Shown in pieces: positions 32,249 through 44,176 of a stretch of DNA of 64,000 bases (the first letter of the stretch is position 1; every line of letters begins with the position of its first letter). The DNA lies in assembly GCA_021821945.1 (NCBI GenBank), contig JAJZTF010000001.1, positions 1 to 64,000 on the forward strand, given 5' to 3'. The translations under genes and the position numbers were made by a program. Source of the DNA: Pseudomonadota bacterium (GTDB taxonomy: Bacteria > Pseudomonadota > Gammaproteobacteria > Burkholderiales > Gallionellaceae). The notes under the pieces were generated by a model that made no database searches, was not told where the DNA came from, and saw nothing but the letters and a program-made list of their open reading frames with translations.

Positions 32249-34954
32249 CTAGTGCGCCTCGTCCCAGTTTTTCCCAGAGCCCAATTCGACCAGTAACGGA
32301 ACATGCAATTCTGCAACACTGCACATCAGATGAGGCAACTTCTCCTTCACCAGATGCAGCTCTTCGTTTGGCACTTCCAGCACCAGTTCGTCGTGCACCT
32401 GCATGATGAGGCGTGTCCTTAATTTCTCGATCTCTATCCATTGCTGAACCGCAATCATCGCAAGCTTGATGAGGTCCGCCGCCGTGCCCTGCATGGGCGC
32501 ATTGATCGCCGCCCGCTCGGCCCCCTGGCGCCTCATGCCGTTGCCGCTGTTGATGTCCGGCAACCAGAGCCTGCGGCCGAACACGGTTTCGACATAGCCC
32601 TTTTCCTTCGCCTGCAATCTCGTGCTGTCCATGTAATTCTTCACGCCCGGATAGCGCGCAAAATACCGGTCGATATAAGCCTGCGCGGCACCTCTTTCAA
32701 GGCCGAGCTGCTTTGCAAGGCCAAAGGAGGACATGCCGTAGATCAGGCCGAAGTTGATCACCTTCGCATAGCGGCGCTGCTCCGGACTCACGCTGTCAGG
32801 CTGGACCATGAAGATCTCTGCGGCGGTTCTGCGATGCACGTCCTCGTTGTTCGCGAACGCATTCAACAGCCCCTCATCCCTCGACAGGTGGGCCATGATC
32901 CTGAGCTCGATCTGGGAATAGTCGGCCGCCACGATAGAACTGCCGGAAGGCGCGATGAAGGCCTCGCGGATGCGGCGGCCCTCTGGGCTCCTGATCGGGA
33001 TGTTCTGCAGATTCGGATCGCTTGAAGCCAGGCGGCCTGTGACGGCAACCGCCTGAGAATAGCTGGTGTGCACGCGCCCGGTTTTGCGGTTCACCATCTT
33101 GGGCAGCTTGTCGGTATAGGTGGATTTGAGTTTCGCCATGCCGCGATATTCAAGCAGTAATTTTGGCAATGGATAATCGAGTGCGAGTTCCTGCAAAACC
33201 TCCTCGTCCGTTGAGGGCGTGCCGCTCGGCGTTTTTTTCTTCACCGGCAGTTTCAGCTTTTCGAACAAAATTTCCTGTATCTGCTTGGGCGAATTGAGAT
33301 TGAATGGCTGACCCGCAGCCTGAAAGGCAAGCTCTTCGAGTTCCGAGAGTCTTGCCCCGAGCTCCTGACTCTGGATGCGCAGAAGGTCGCAGTCGAGCAG
33401 CACGCCGCTTCGCTCCATCTCGTAGAGCACATGCATGGCCGGGATCTCTATGTCCCTGTATACATGCCGCACCCCCTCAAGATCCGCTATCTGGGGAGAG
33501 AGTTTTTTGTGCAGCTGAAGCGTGATGTCCGCATCCTCGGCCGCATAGCGGGTCGCGACTGCAAGATCGACCTGGTCGAAACAGATCTGCTTCGCCCCTT
33601 TACCGACCACTTCCTCATAGCTGATGGTCTTCACATTCAGGTGGCGCAGCGCAAGATTGTCCATGTCGTGCGGCTTGTGGCTTTCCAGCACATATGACTC
33701 CAGAAGGGTGTCGTCCTGTATTCCGCGCAGCAAAATGCCGTGGTTTGCGAAGATGTGCCTGTCGAATTTCAGGTTCTGGCCCACCTTCTTGTGGGCATCG
33801 CTTTCAAGCCATGGCTGCAATTTGAGCAGCACCTGGCGGCGATCGAGCTGGTCCGGTGCCCCCGGATAGACATGCGCAAGCGGCAGATAAGCCGCCTCGT
33901 GCGGCGTAACCGAAAAGGAAATGCCGACAAGCTGAGCCTCCATCACATCGAGCCCCGTCGTCTCGGTGTCCAGACAGACGAGGTCTGCAGCCACGAGCCT
34001 CTCAAGCCACCCATCCAGCTCCTCTTCCGTCAGGATGGTCTGGTAAGAGCGCTCTGCCTCATGGGACTGGACCGTAGCGCCATCCGGGGATGCCTGGTTC
34101 CTGATCTCGCGAAGCCAGGTTCTGAAATCCAGCCTCTCATACAATTGTTCTAGCCTCTCGTTGTCGGGAAGGGGCGCCAGGAGTTCAGCATAGTTCATCG
34201 GCAGATCCACGTCGCATTTCACGGTGATCAACCGGCGTGCCATGGGGAGCCAGTCGAGCGCGCGTCTCAGATTGGCGCCCACCACCCCGCTGACCGCCTC
34301 CGCATTGCGCATCAGGTTGTCGAGCGTGCCGTGCTGTTCCAGCCATTTCACCGCCGTCTTGGGTCCGACCTTTTCGACGCCCGGCACGTTGTCCACCGCA
34401 TCCCCGGTCAGGGTCAGAAGATCGACGATCCTTTCCGGCGGCACGCCGAACTTGGCCTTCACGCCATCCACATCCAGAACCTCATTGTTCATCGTGTTGA
34501 CGAGCATGACGCGCTCATTGACGAGCTGCGCCAGGTCCTTGTCTCCTGTTGCGATGATGCAGCGCACTCCATCCTTTGCCGCATGCGTTGCCAGCGTGCC
34601 GATCACGTCGTCCGCCTCGACTCCCTCTATCGCCGCAATTTTCCAGCCGGATGCTTCGATCGCCTGATGCAATGGCTCGATCTGGGCTGCAAGTTCGGCG
34701 GGCATGGAGGGGCGATTCGCCTTGTATTGCGGATAAAGTTCATCGCGGAATGTTTTGCCTTTTGCATCAAATACGCAAAGGCTATAATCCGACGGGTAAT
34801 CCTGCCTCAGGCGGCGCAGCATGTTGAGCACGCCATAGATTGCGCCGGTGGGTTCGCCCTGGCGATTGCGAAGATCAGGCATCGCATGGAAGGCGCGATA
34901 TAGAAAGGACGAACCGTCCACCATGAGCAGGGTTTTAGTATTTTCGGGACTCAT
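32249..34954 (-). CDS. polA: DNA polymerase I
   Basis: 901 aa. All three domains look active. The 5'-nuclease (1-~300) has the GDKDLAQLV region. The 3'-5' exonuclease carries LDTETTGLD. The polymerase has motif A (DYSQIELRIMAHLS), the O helix (RRYAKVINFGLIYGMS) and motif C (VHDELVLEV). It acts in Okazaki fragment processing and repair. Its start codon is only 18 bp from the divergent LOG-family start. Confidence 0.97.
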   Translation of the reverse strand: MSPENTKTLLMVDGSSFLYRAFHAMPDLRNRQGEPTGAIYGVLNMLRRLRQDYPSDYSLCVFDAKGKTFRDELYPQYKANRPSMPAELAAQIEPLHQAIEASGWKIAAIEGVEADDVIGTLATHAAKDGVRCIIATGDKDLAQLVNERVMLVNTMNNEVLDVDGVKAKFGVPPERIVDLLTLTGDAVDNVPGVEKVGPKTAVKWLEQHGTLDNLMRNAEAVSGVVGANLRRALDWLPMARRLITVKCDVDLPMNYAELLAPLPDNERLEQLYERLDFRTWLREIRNQASPDGATVQSHEAERSYQTILTEEELDGWLERLVAADLVCLDTETTGLDVMEAQLVGISFSVTPHEAAYLPLAHVYPGAPDQLDRRQVLLKLQPWLESDAHKKVGQNLKFDRHIFANHGILLRGIQDDTLLESYVLESHKPHDMDNLALRHLNVKTISYEEVVGKGAKQICFDQVDLAVATRYAAEDADITLQLHKKLSPQIADLEGVRHVYRDIEIPAMHVLYEMERSGVLLDCDLLRIQSQELGARLSELEELAFQAAGQPFNLNSPKQIQEILFEKLKLPVKKKTPSGTPSTDEEVLQELALDYPLPKLLLEYRGMAKLKSTYTDKLPKMVNRKTGRVHTSYSQAVAVTGRLASSDPNLQNIPIRSPEGRRIREAFIAPSGSSIVAADYSQIELRIMAHLSRDEGLLNAFANNEDVHRRTAAEIFMVQPDSVSPEQRRYAKVINFGLIYGMSSFGLAKQLGLERGAAQAYIDRYFARYPGVKNYMDSTRLQAKEKGYVETVFGRRLWLPDINSGNGMRRQGAERAAINAPMQGTAADLIKLAMIAVQQWIEIEKLRTRLIMQVHDELVLEVPNEELHLVKEKLPHLMCSVAELHVPLLVELGSGKNWDEAH

Positions 34955-34972
34955 ATTTGCAAAGGGACTGAC

Positions 34973-35689
34973 ATGAAAGAAACGCCCAAACTGCCCACAT
35001 CCGACATTCCAGAAGCCTGGGATGCAAAGGAAGCATGGCGGGTTTTCGGCATTATGTCAGAATTTGTATCCGCAACCGATCGTCTTGCGCACATACATCC
35101 CGCAGTCAGCGTGTTCGGCAGCGCGCGCATGAAGCCTGACCACCCCTATTACAAGCTATGCGAAGAGATCTCCCGCCTGCTCTCCGACGCAGGATTCTCG
35201 GTCATCTCGGGTGGCGGGCCCGGCATCATGGAGGCCGCCAACAAGGGCGCCTTCTACGGAAAGTCCCCGAGCGTCGGCCTCAACATCCAGCTGCCGCACG
35301 AGCAATCCAACAATCCTTACCAGAACATCAGCCAGTCCTTCCATCACTTCTTTGCAAGAAAGGTGATGTTCGTGAAGTTCGCCCACGCCTATGTGGTGAT
35401 GCCCGGCGGCTTCGGCACGCTCGACGAGCTGATGGAAGCGCTCACGCTGGTGCAGACAGGAAAGACGCGACGCATGCCCATCATCCTGGTGGGTTCGAAA
35501 TTCTGGGGCGGCATGCTGGACTGGTTCAGGACTTCGCTGCTCGAGGAGAAAGTCATCAGCCCCGGAGACATCGAACTGATCCAGCTCATCGACAATCCGC
35601 TCGAAGTCGTCAATGCAATCTTCAAGCATTACGAATCTTCAGGATTCGAACCCACCGAGGCGGAACGCGAACGCCAGCTTTACCTATAA
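34973..35689 (+). CDS. LOG-family Rossmann protein (TIGR00730)
   Basis: 238 aa, cytoplasmic. The SGGGPGIMEAAN and PGGFGTLDE motifs mark the lysine-decarboxylase-like/LOG family, whose characterised members hydrolyse nucleoside 5'-monophosphates to free base and ribose 5-phosphate. AAAGGGA precedes the ATG. A TATAAT at 34787-34792 inside polA could be a distant promoter. Confidence 0.88.
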   Translation: MKETPKLPTSDIPEAWDAKEAWRVFGIMSEFVSATDRLAHIHPAVSVFGSARMKPDHPYYKLCEEISRLLSDAGFSVISGGGPGIMEAANKGAFYGKSPSVGLNIQLPHEQSNNPYQNISQSFHHFFARKVMFVKFAHAYVVMPGGFGTLDELMEALTLVQTGKTRRMPIILVGSKFWGGMLDWFRTSLLEEKVISPGDIELIQLIDNPLEVVNAIFKHYESSGFEPTEAERERQLYL

Positions 35690-35695
35690 ATCGGC

Positions 35696-35701
35696 TAAAA
35701 T
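35696..35701 (+). promoter_or_regulatory. -10 element (TAAAAT) for DUF2782-thrB
   Basis: GGCTAAAATG just after the LOG gene stop, 31 bp before the DUF2782 ATG. Confidence 0.4.
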
Positions 35702-35732
35702 GCGCACATTACAACCAACAGGCATCATCATC

Positions 35733-36095
35733 ATGCGCCTTCCATTGACCCTGCTGCTTTGCGGAATCCCGCTGACCGCCCTGGCAGCCCCCTCCGAACC
35801 GCTTCCGCCGCCGACATTCACCCCGCTGCCGAAAGACCAGGCGACAGAGGCTCCAGCCAGCCAGCCTCCTGCAAACCAGCCCTCCGCTGAAGAGCCCGAG
35901 GTGACCATCATCAAGCAGACCGAGCAGACCATAGAGGAATATCGCGCAAACGGCCGCCTGTTCATGATCAAGGTGACGCCCAAGGTCGGCCCCCCCTACT
36001 ATCTGATCGATCAGCGCGGGGACGGAAAATTCGCCCGCCAGAACACGCTGGATACCGGCTTCCGTCCGCCGCAATGGGTCATACACCGGTTCTGA
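35733..36095 (+). CDS. DUF2782 exported protein
   Basis: 120 aa. Signal peptide (LPLTLLLCGIPLTALAA), a Pro-rich linker, then the DUF2782 core (VTIIKQTEQTIEEYRANGRLF, PPYYLIDQ) to the C terminus. Periplasmic, function unknown. ATG 35733 is chosen because the signal peptide begins there; earlier in-frame ATGs overlap the LOG gene or the -10. It is followed after 3 bp by thrB, a pairing common in betaproteobacteria. Confidence 0.85.
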   Translation: MRLPLTLLLCGIPLTALAAPSEPLPPPTFTPLPKDQATEAPASQPPANQPSAEEPEVTIIKQTEQTIEEYRANGRLFMIKVTPKVGPPYYLIDQRGDGKFARQNTLDTGFRPPQWVIHRF

Positions 36096-36098
36096 TTC

Positions 36099-37040
36099 AT
36101 GTCTGTTTACACGACCGTCACCGAGGGTGAACTTTCCACCTGGCTTGGCGACTATTCCCTGGGCCAGCTGCTGGAACTGAAGGGGATCGCGTCCGGAATC
36201 GAAAACACCAATTACTTTGTCACGACCAGCAATGGCCGTTTCGTATTGACGCTTTTCGAGAAGCTCACTGCCGATGAACTGCCTTTCTATCTCAACCTGA
36301 TGGCGCATCTCGCGCGCCACGGCATTCCCTGCCCTGCGCCGGTGGCAAACCGCCAGAACCAGTTTCTGGGCGTGCTGAAGAACAAGCCCGCCTGCATCGT
36401 GAGCCGCCTTGAAGGAAAGTCCGTTGCCGAGCCCAACGCCGTGCATTGTGAAGCGATAGGCGAAATGCTGGGGCAGATGCACATCGCAGGCATGAGCTTC
36501 TCGCAAATGATGCCCAACCCGAGGGGCGCATCCTGGCGCAGCGCAACTTCCCCTATGGTTCTGCCCTTCCTGAGCGAAGCACAGGCCGGACTGCTCGAAG
36601 GCGAGGTCGCGCGGCACGCGAACGATAACCTGCTCAGCCTTCCCCAGGGCGTGATACACGCGGACCTGTTCCGCGACAACGTGCTGATGCAGGGAGATCG
36701 CATAGGCGGGCTGATCGACTTTTATTTCGCATGCACCGACGCGTTGCTCTATGACGTCGCGATCACCGTCAACGACTGGTGCATGCAGGCCGACTCCACC
36801 CTGGACCCCGGCCGGACCAGGGCATTGCTCGGCGGATACCATCGCGTGCGGCCATTTGAGCCGGTCGAACGCGACGCATGGCCGTCCATGCTGCGGCTCG
36901 CCGCGCTGCGCTTCTGGCTCTCGCGCCTTTTCGATCTGCACCTGCCTCGCGATGGCGATCTGACCCATGCCCACGACCCGGGACACTTCGAACGCATCCT
37001 GCGCAACCATATCGCGACGGACCGCCCCGTCTGGCTGTAG
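36099..37040 (+). CDS. thrB: Homoserine kinase (aminoglycoside phosphotransferase-like)
   Basis: 313 aa. Phosphorylates homoserine on the way to threonine. This is the APH-fold type of ThrB found in beta- and pseudomonad proteobacteria, not the GHMP type. GIENTNYFV binds nucleotide, VIHADLFRDNVL is the catalytic loop with its Asp/Asn, and GLIDFYFACTD is the metal-binding loop. Probably co-transcribed with the DUF2782 gene. Confidence 0.94.
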   Translation: MSVYTTVTEGELSTWLGDYSLGQLLELKGIASGIENTNYFVTTSNGRFVLTLFEKLTADELPFYLNLMAHLARHGIPCPAPVANRQNQFLGVLKNKPACIVSRLEGKSVAEPNAVHCEAIGEMLGQMHIAGMSFSQMMPNPRGASWRSATSPMVLPFLSEAQAGLLEGEVARHANDNLLSLPQGVIHADLFRDNVLMQGDRIGGLIDFYFACTDALLYDVAITVNDWCMQADSTLDPGRTRALLGGYHRVRPFEPVERDAWPSMLRLAALRFWLSRLFDLHLPRDGDLTHAHDPGHFERILRNHIATDRPVWL

Positions 37041-37043
37041 AAT
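37038..37043 (+). promoter_or_regulatory. -10 element (TAGAAT) for the BPSS1780 gene
   Basis: TGTAGAAT at the thrB stop. The next ATG begins 6 nt later, which predicts a leaderless mRNA if used. Confidence 0.45.
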
Positions 37044-37049
37044 CCCGAC

Positions 37050-37787
37050 ATGGAAAACATCGAACCCAAACGCCTGGAAGCCAAGGCAGGCCTTATGTGG
37101 ATCAAGAAGGGCTATGCGCTTTTCATGAAAGCACCGCTGCTCTGGATCGTGCTGGTCATCATCTGCTTCGTCGGCGCCGCTGCGCTATCGAACATACCGG
37201 TCATAGGGGAACCCCTGACGAGCCTTCTGATGCCCGTCGTGGTGATAGGCCTGATGGCAGGCTGCAGGTCGCTTGAGAAGGGGGAAGAGCTGGAGCTTGC
37301 ACATCTTCTGAGCGGCTTCCAGAAGCAGACCTCCAACCTGGTCACCCTGGGCGGCATCGCCCTGGTCAGCCAGTACCTGATCTTCGGCGCGATGATCCTG
37401 CTTGGCGGCAGGGCGCTGGTCGGGATCCTGACTGGAAACCAGCCGGCAGATCCTGCCGTGTTCGAGCAAACGATAGCGGGTTCGGGGAGTGCGATCATGC
37501 TGGGCAGCGCGCTTTTCACCGTGCTTCTGATGGCCATGCAGTTCGCACCCATGCTGGTGTATTTCCGTGATGTGCCCCCCATCAGGGCGATGAAGCTGAG
37601 CCTGAACGCCTTCATCCGCAACGTCGCCCCCATGTTCGTTTACGGCATGGCCTTCATGCTGATGGCATTGCTGGCCAGCATGCCGATGATGCTGGGCTGG
37701 CTGATATTGATGCCCCTGGTCTTCACGACCATGTACATAAGCTTCTGCGACATCTTCCCTGAATCAGCCACTCAAGGAGCCGGCTGA
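37050..37787 (+). CDS. BPSS1780-family inner membrane protein
   Basis: 245 aa with about six hydrophobic segments. Residues AKAGLMWIKKGYALF near the start and VYFRDVPPIRAMKLSLNAFIRN in the cytoplasmic loop match the BPSS1780 family of uncharacterised beta/gammaproteobacterial membrane proteins. 9 bp after thrB. It overlaps the convergent MEKHLA gene by 16 bp. Confidence 0.85.
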   Translation: MENIEPKRLEAKAGLMWIKKGYALFMKAPLLWIVLVIICFVGAAALSNIPVIGEPLTSLLMPVVVIGLMAGCRSLEKGEELELAHLLSGFQKQTSNLVTLGGIALVSQYLIFGAMILLGGRALVGILTGNQPADPAVFEQTIAGSGSAIMLGSALFTVLLMAMQFAPMLVYFRDVPPIRAMKLSLNAFIRNVAPMFVYGMAFMLMALLASMPMMLGWLILMPLVFTTMYISFCDIFPESATQGAG

Positions 37788-38233
37788 TCGGGCTGGATCA
37801 CGAACGTCGCGGCCTGGCCGTGGCAGACGCCCATTGCATCGACAAGATTCCAAACCGTCCCGTCGGAAATCGTGAAGCGATTTCCGCTGCTCGCGATTCT
37901 CACCCCGCAATAGTTGTCGACATAGCCCCGCCTCGTTACCTCATCCAGCAGCCTTGCGCGCAACGGCCGGGCCAGGGGCTCCGCGGAAAGGCGCGATGGC
38001 AGGCGCACAAAGGCATCGAAATCCATCTCGAAGCACTGCAACGCCATGCGGTTTCCATAGAAGAAGACAGGATCCGCTTCCAGCCCGTGCGCAACGATCG
38101 CCCGGTCTGCGTTCCACATGGCGAGCGGATCGAAACATCCGATCAGGTCTTTCCCGGTCAGATGGTTAAAGCTGTCGAAAATCACGCGCAACCTTGGGTC
38201 CTGCAACGCGGCTTTCGGGATCGGGTCCTTCAC
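37772..38233 (-). CDS. MEKHLA domain protein
   Basis: 153 aa single-domain protein. The MEKHLA (PAS-related) domain is visible in VFFYGNRMALQCFEMDFDAF, LPSRLSAEP, and WNLVDAMGVCHGQAA. MEKHLA domains occur at the C terminus of plant HD-ZIP III proteins and alone in bacteria; ligand unknown. The start is a GTG at 38233, 4 nt after GGAGG and overlapping the uvrD stop as GTGA, so it is translationally coupled to uvrD. Longer in-frame ORFs to 38476 are uvrD shadow. Confidence 0.83.
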   Translation of the reverse strand: MKDPIPKAALQDPRLRVIFDSFNHLTGKDLIGCFDPLAMWNADRAIVAHGLEADPVFFYGNRMALQCFEMDFDAFVRLPSRLSAEPLARPLRARLLDEVTRRGYVDNYCGVRIASSGNRFTISDGTVWNLVDAMGVCHGQAATFVIQPDQPAP

Positions 38234-40365
38234 AAGGCCTCCAGCTTTGCATATTCCAGCGCCAGCCACTTGCTGCCCGCATGCCTGAAGTTGACCTGGA
38301 CCCGGCCATCCTTGCCCGCGCCCTCGATCGCCGTGACCACGCCCTCCCCGAACTTCTGGTGCATCACCCGCTGTCCCGTCCTCCAGCCGGCTTGAACAGC
38401 ATGCGAAGGGGCGGAAGGCGGAGCATAGCCGAACGCCTCGAAAGGATTTCTCTGCTGGAGGCGTGGCGAGAGCCACTGCAGCAGTTCTTCCGGCAACTCG
38501 TGCAGGAAACTCGATGGCACGCCGTAATTCACCTGGCCGTTCAGCATGCGCCGCTGCGCGAAACTCAGGTAGAGGCGACGTCTCGCGCGGGTGATCGCCA
38601 CATACATCAGCCGCCTTTCCTCATCAAGGCCGCCGTCGACCTTCTGGCTGTTCTGGTGCGGAAACAGTCCTTCCTCGAGCCCGGTGATGAAGACGGCATT
38701 GAATTCCAGCCCCTTGGCCGCATGAACAGTCATCAAATGCAGCGCATCCTCCTGGTCTCCGGCCTGATGTTCTCCCGCCTCAAGCGATGCATGCGCAAGA
38801 AACGCGGTCAGGCTGTCGTCCTCGTTCTCGTGCACGAACATGGTGGCCGCATTGAGGAGTTCCTTCAGATTCTCGAGGCGCTCCTCGGCCTCGCGCCTTT
38901 TCGCTCCCTGCTCGTTCTGGTAATGTGCAATGAGCCCGCTGTGCACCAGAACATGGTCTATGATTTCAGGAAGCGGAAGATGCCTGGTGCTGCTCCTCAA
39001 CGACTCGATCAACCCTGCAAAACCCGACAGCTTTCCGCCGGCGCGCGCTGCCGCATCGAACAATGTCGTGTTGTTCTTCTTCGCCGCCTCCTGCAGCTGT
39101 TCTATGCTGCGCGCCCCTATGCCCCTGGTTGGGAAATTGACGATGCGCAAGAGCGCATTGTCATCATCGGTGTTTTCCATCAGTCTCAAATAGGCCAGCG
39201 CATGCTTGATTTCCTGGCGTTCGAAAAAGCGCAGTCCGCCATATACCCGATAGGACAAACCCCTTGAAACCAGCGTATGCTCGAGCACCCGTGACTGCGC
39301 ATTCGAACGGTAGAGCAGCGCGATTTCCGCGAGCCTAATTCCTTCCGATTTCAGATGGGCGATTTCATTCACGATGAATTCCGCCTCCTCGACATCCGTC
39401 GGCGCCTCATAGACGCGCAGCTTCTCCCCGCCCGCTTCCGCGGTCCAGAGCTTCTTGCCCATGCGGTTGCGGTTGTGGCTGATCAGCGCATTGGCCGCAT
39501 CGAGTATGTTGCCGTGGGAGCGATAGTTCTGCTCGAGCTTGATCACGGAGGCGACGTTGAAGTCGCGCAGGAGATCCTGCATGTTGCCCACATGCGCACC
39601 GCGGAATGCATAGATGGACTGGTCATCATCGCCCACCGCAAAAAGCGCGTTGCTCTTTCCGGCCAGGAGCTTCAACCACTGGTATTGCAGCGGATTGGTA
39701 TCCTGAAACTCGTCCACTAGGATGTGCCTGAAGCGTTGCTGGTAATGCTCGCGCAATGCGGCGTTGCGCGACAGGAGCTCGTAGCAGCGCAAAAGCAATT
39801 CCGAAAAATCCACCACGCCTTCCCGCTGGCACTGCGCATCGTATTCGGCATATACCTCGACCTTGCGGCGCGTGTAGGGATCGTAGGCCTCCACCTCATG
39901 CGCACGCAGCCCTTGCTCCTTGCTCGCGCTGATGAAATGCTGCATCTCGCGCGGCGGGAACCTCTCGTCATCGACGTTGAGCGCCTTCATCACCCGCTTG
40001 ACTGCGGAGAGCTGGTCCGCGGAATCCAGTATCTGGAATGTCTGGGGAAGGTTGGCCTCCCTGTAATGCGCACGCAGCAAGCGATTGCACAATCCGTGGA
40101 AGGTGCCTATCCACAAGCCTCGCGTGTTGATGGGCAGCATTGCGGAAAGCCGCAGGACCATCTCCTTCGCCGCCTTGTTGGTGAATGTCACCGCCAGTAT
40201 GCCATGAGGACTCGCCTCGCCGGTGCTGATGAGATAGGCTATGCGCGTGGTGAGCACACGCGTCTTTCCGCTGCCCGCACCGGCAAGTATCAACGCGGAC
40301 TGGTGGGGAAGGGTTACGGCTTGCAGCTGGGGGGGGTTGAGGCCGGATAAGAGATTTGCATTCAT
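38230..40365 (-). CDS. uvrD: DNA helicase II (UvrD/Rep type)
   Basis: 711 aa SF1A 3'-5' helicase for mismatch and excision repair. Walker A AGAGSGKT, VDEFQDTN (motif II), GDDDQSIYAFRGA (motif III), VHAAKGLEF (V) and VAITRARRRLYLS (VI) are intact. The C-terminal tail has the UvrD-type VMHQKFGEGVV motif. ATG 40365 gives MNANLLSGLNPPQ; the frame extends to 40413. A perfect hairpin lies just upstream. Confidence 0.95.
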   Translation of the reverse strand: MNANLLSGLNPPQLQAVTLPHQSALILAGAGSGKTRVLTTRIAYLISTGEASPHGILAVTFTNKAAKEMVLRLSAMLPINTRGLWIGTFHGLCNRLLRAHYREANLPQTFQILDSADQLSAVKRVMKALNVDDERFPPREMQHFISASKEQGLRAHEVEAYDPYTRRKVEVYAEYDAQCQREGVVDFSELLLRCYELLSRNAALREHYQQRFRHILVDEFQDTNPLQYQWLKLLAGKSNALFAVGDDDQSIYAFRGAHVGNMQDLLRDFNVASVIKLEQNYRSHGNILDAANALISHNRNRMGKKLWTAEAGGEKLRVYEAPTDVEEAEFIVNEIAHLKSEGIRLAEIALLYRSNAQSRVLEHTLVSRGLSYRVYGGLRFFERQEIKHALAYLRLMENTDDDNALLRIVNFPTRGIGARSIEQLQEAAKKNNTTLFDAAARAGGKLSGFAGLIESLRSSTRHLPLPEIIDHVLVHSGLIAHYQNEQGAKRREAEERLENLKELLNAATMFVHENEDDSLTAFLAHASLEAGEHQAGDQEDALHLMTVHAAKGLEFNAVFITGLEEGLFPHQNSQKVDGGLDEERRLMYVAITRARRRLYLSFAQRRMLNGQVNYGVPSSFLHELPEELLQWLSPRLQQRNPFEAFGYAPPSAPSHAVQAGWRTGQRVMHQKFGEGVVTAIEGAGKDGRVQVNFRHAGSKWLALEYAKLEAL

Positions 40366-40378
40366 GGGGATCCCTGAG

Positions 40379-40399
40379 CCGAAGGGGAATCCCCTTCGG
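40379..40399 (-). promoter_or_regulatory. Perfect hairpin between prk and uvrD
   Basis: 9-bp arms (CCGAAGGGG and CCCCTTCGG) with a 3-nt loop. No T-run follows on the minus strand. It ends about 13 nt before the uvrD ATG. It may stabilise prk mRNA or limit uvrD translation. Confidence 0.5.
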
Positions 40400-40417
40400 G
40401 CTTCAGGCTGCACTTGC

Positions 40418-41314
40418 CTACTTCTTCTTGTTCGCGATCATGTCGTGCATCACGGGAGACAAGATGACTTCCATCGCATGGCTCATCTTGCCGCCAGGGA
40501 TGACCAGCGTGTTCGCGCGGGACATGAAGGAATTCGGGATCATCGCCAGCAAGTAGGGGAAGTCGACCTTCTTGGGTTCGCGGAAGCGCACCACCACGAA
40601 GCTCTCGTCAGGCGTCGGAATGTCGCGCGCGATGAAAGGGTTGGAAGTATCCACCGTTGCGACGCGCTGGAAATTGATGTCGGTGTGGGTGAACTGGGGT
40701 GTGATGAACTTGATGTAATCCGGCATGCGGCGCAGGATGGTGTCCACGGTCGCCTCTGCTGAATAGCCGCGCTCCGCCTTGTCTCGATGTATCTTCTGTA
40801 TCCACTCGAGATTCACCACAGGCACGACGCCGATACCCAGGTCGACATATCTTGAGGCATCGATGCCGCGCGATTCGTCCTTCACCATGCCGTGCAGGCC
40901 TTCATAGAAAAGCAGGTCCGAATCGGCCTCTATGTCTTCCCATGGGGTAAACATCCCGGGCTTGAGATCTGTCAGGCCGAAATGGGCGTTGTGCTCCGCG
41001 GCTTCCGCATCGCTGTGAACGTAATAGCGGCGCTTGCACATGCCGGTCTCGCCATAGGACTTGAACATGTCCTCTATCTTGTCGAAATGGTTGGCTTCCG
41101 GGCCGAAATGACTGAAGGAATCGTTCCCTTCCAGGGCCGCCTTGGCGGAAGCCTCGCGAAACGCCATGCGATCGAGGCTGTGCAGGCTGTCTCCCTCGAT
41201 GATTGCAGCAGTGATCTTCTCGCGGCGGAAAATGTTTTCAAAAGCACGTTTTACGGTGGTGGTACCCGCGCCAGAAGAACCGGTAACCGCAATAACGGGG
41301 TGCTTGCACGACAT
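40418..41314 (-). CDS. prk: Phosphoribulokinase
   Basis: 298 aa, the proteobacterial octameric-type length. Phosphorylates ribulose 5-phosphate for RuBisCO. P-loop TGSSGAGTTTV, the catalytic region IEGDSLHS, KRRYYVHSDAEA and the FYEGLHGM Walker B region are present. GGAG precedes the ATG by 9 nt. No RuBisCO or cbbR gene is in the window, so it is scattered from any cbb operon. PrkB proteins of unknown role in heterotrophs are similar, so autotrophy is inferred rather than shown. Confidence 0.92.
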   Translation of the reverse strand: MSCKHPVIAVTGSSGAGTTTVKRAFENIFRREKITAAIIEGDSLHSLDRMAFREASAKAALEGNDSFSHFGPEANHFDKIEDMFKSYGETGMCKRRYYVHSDAEAAEHNAHFGLTDLKPGMFTPWEDIEADSDLLFYEGLHGMVKDESRGIDASRYVDLGIGVVPVVNLEWIQKIHRDKAERGYSAEATVDTILRRMPDYIKFITPQFTHTDINFQRVATVDTSNPFIARDIPTPDESFVVVRFREPKKVDFPYLLAMIPNSFMSRANTLVIPGGKMSHAMEVILSPVMHDMIANKKK

Positions 41315-41493
41315 AATGACTTCTCCTCAAACTGTTTGATCAATTTTTTAATGGTCGCCGATTTTATCCCAAACCGGCACTCAATCACCACGAATATGTA
41401 ATATTTTTGCATAAAAATGCGATCGACTGACTCTGTTCCTCCACGCTTCTCATCGCGCGATCCGGAATTTAGCCGCAGATAATCCAGGTATGG

Positions 41494-44171
<2,678 letters not shown>

Positions 44172-44176
44172 CGCGC

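Noticed and set aside
37772-38476. 234-residue version of the MEKHLA gene
   Set aside because: The first ~80 residues are an out-of-frame reading of uvrD; the GTG at 38233 with GGAGG is the better start.
41405-41425. GCAT-AAAA-ATGC repeat between prk and leuS as a CbbR site
   Set aside because: Too short, and no cbbR gene nearby; LysR-type sites are too degenerate to claim.
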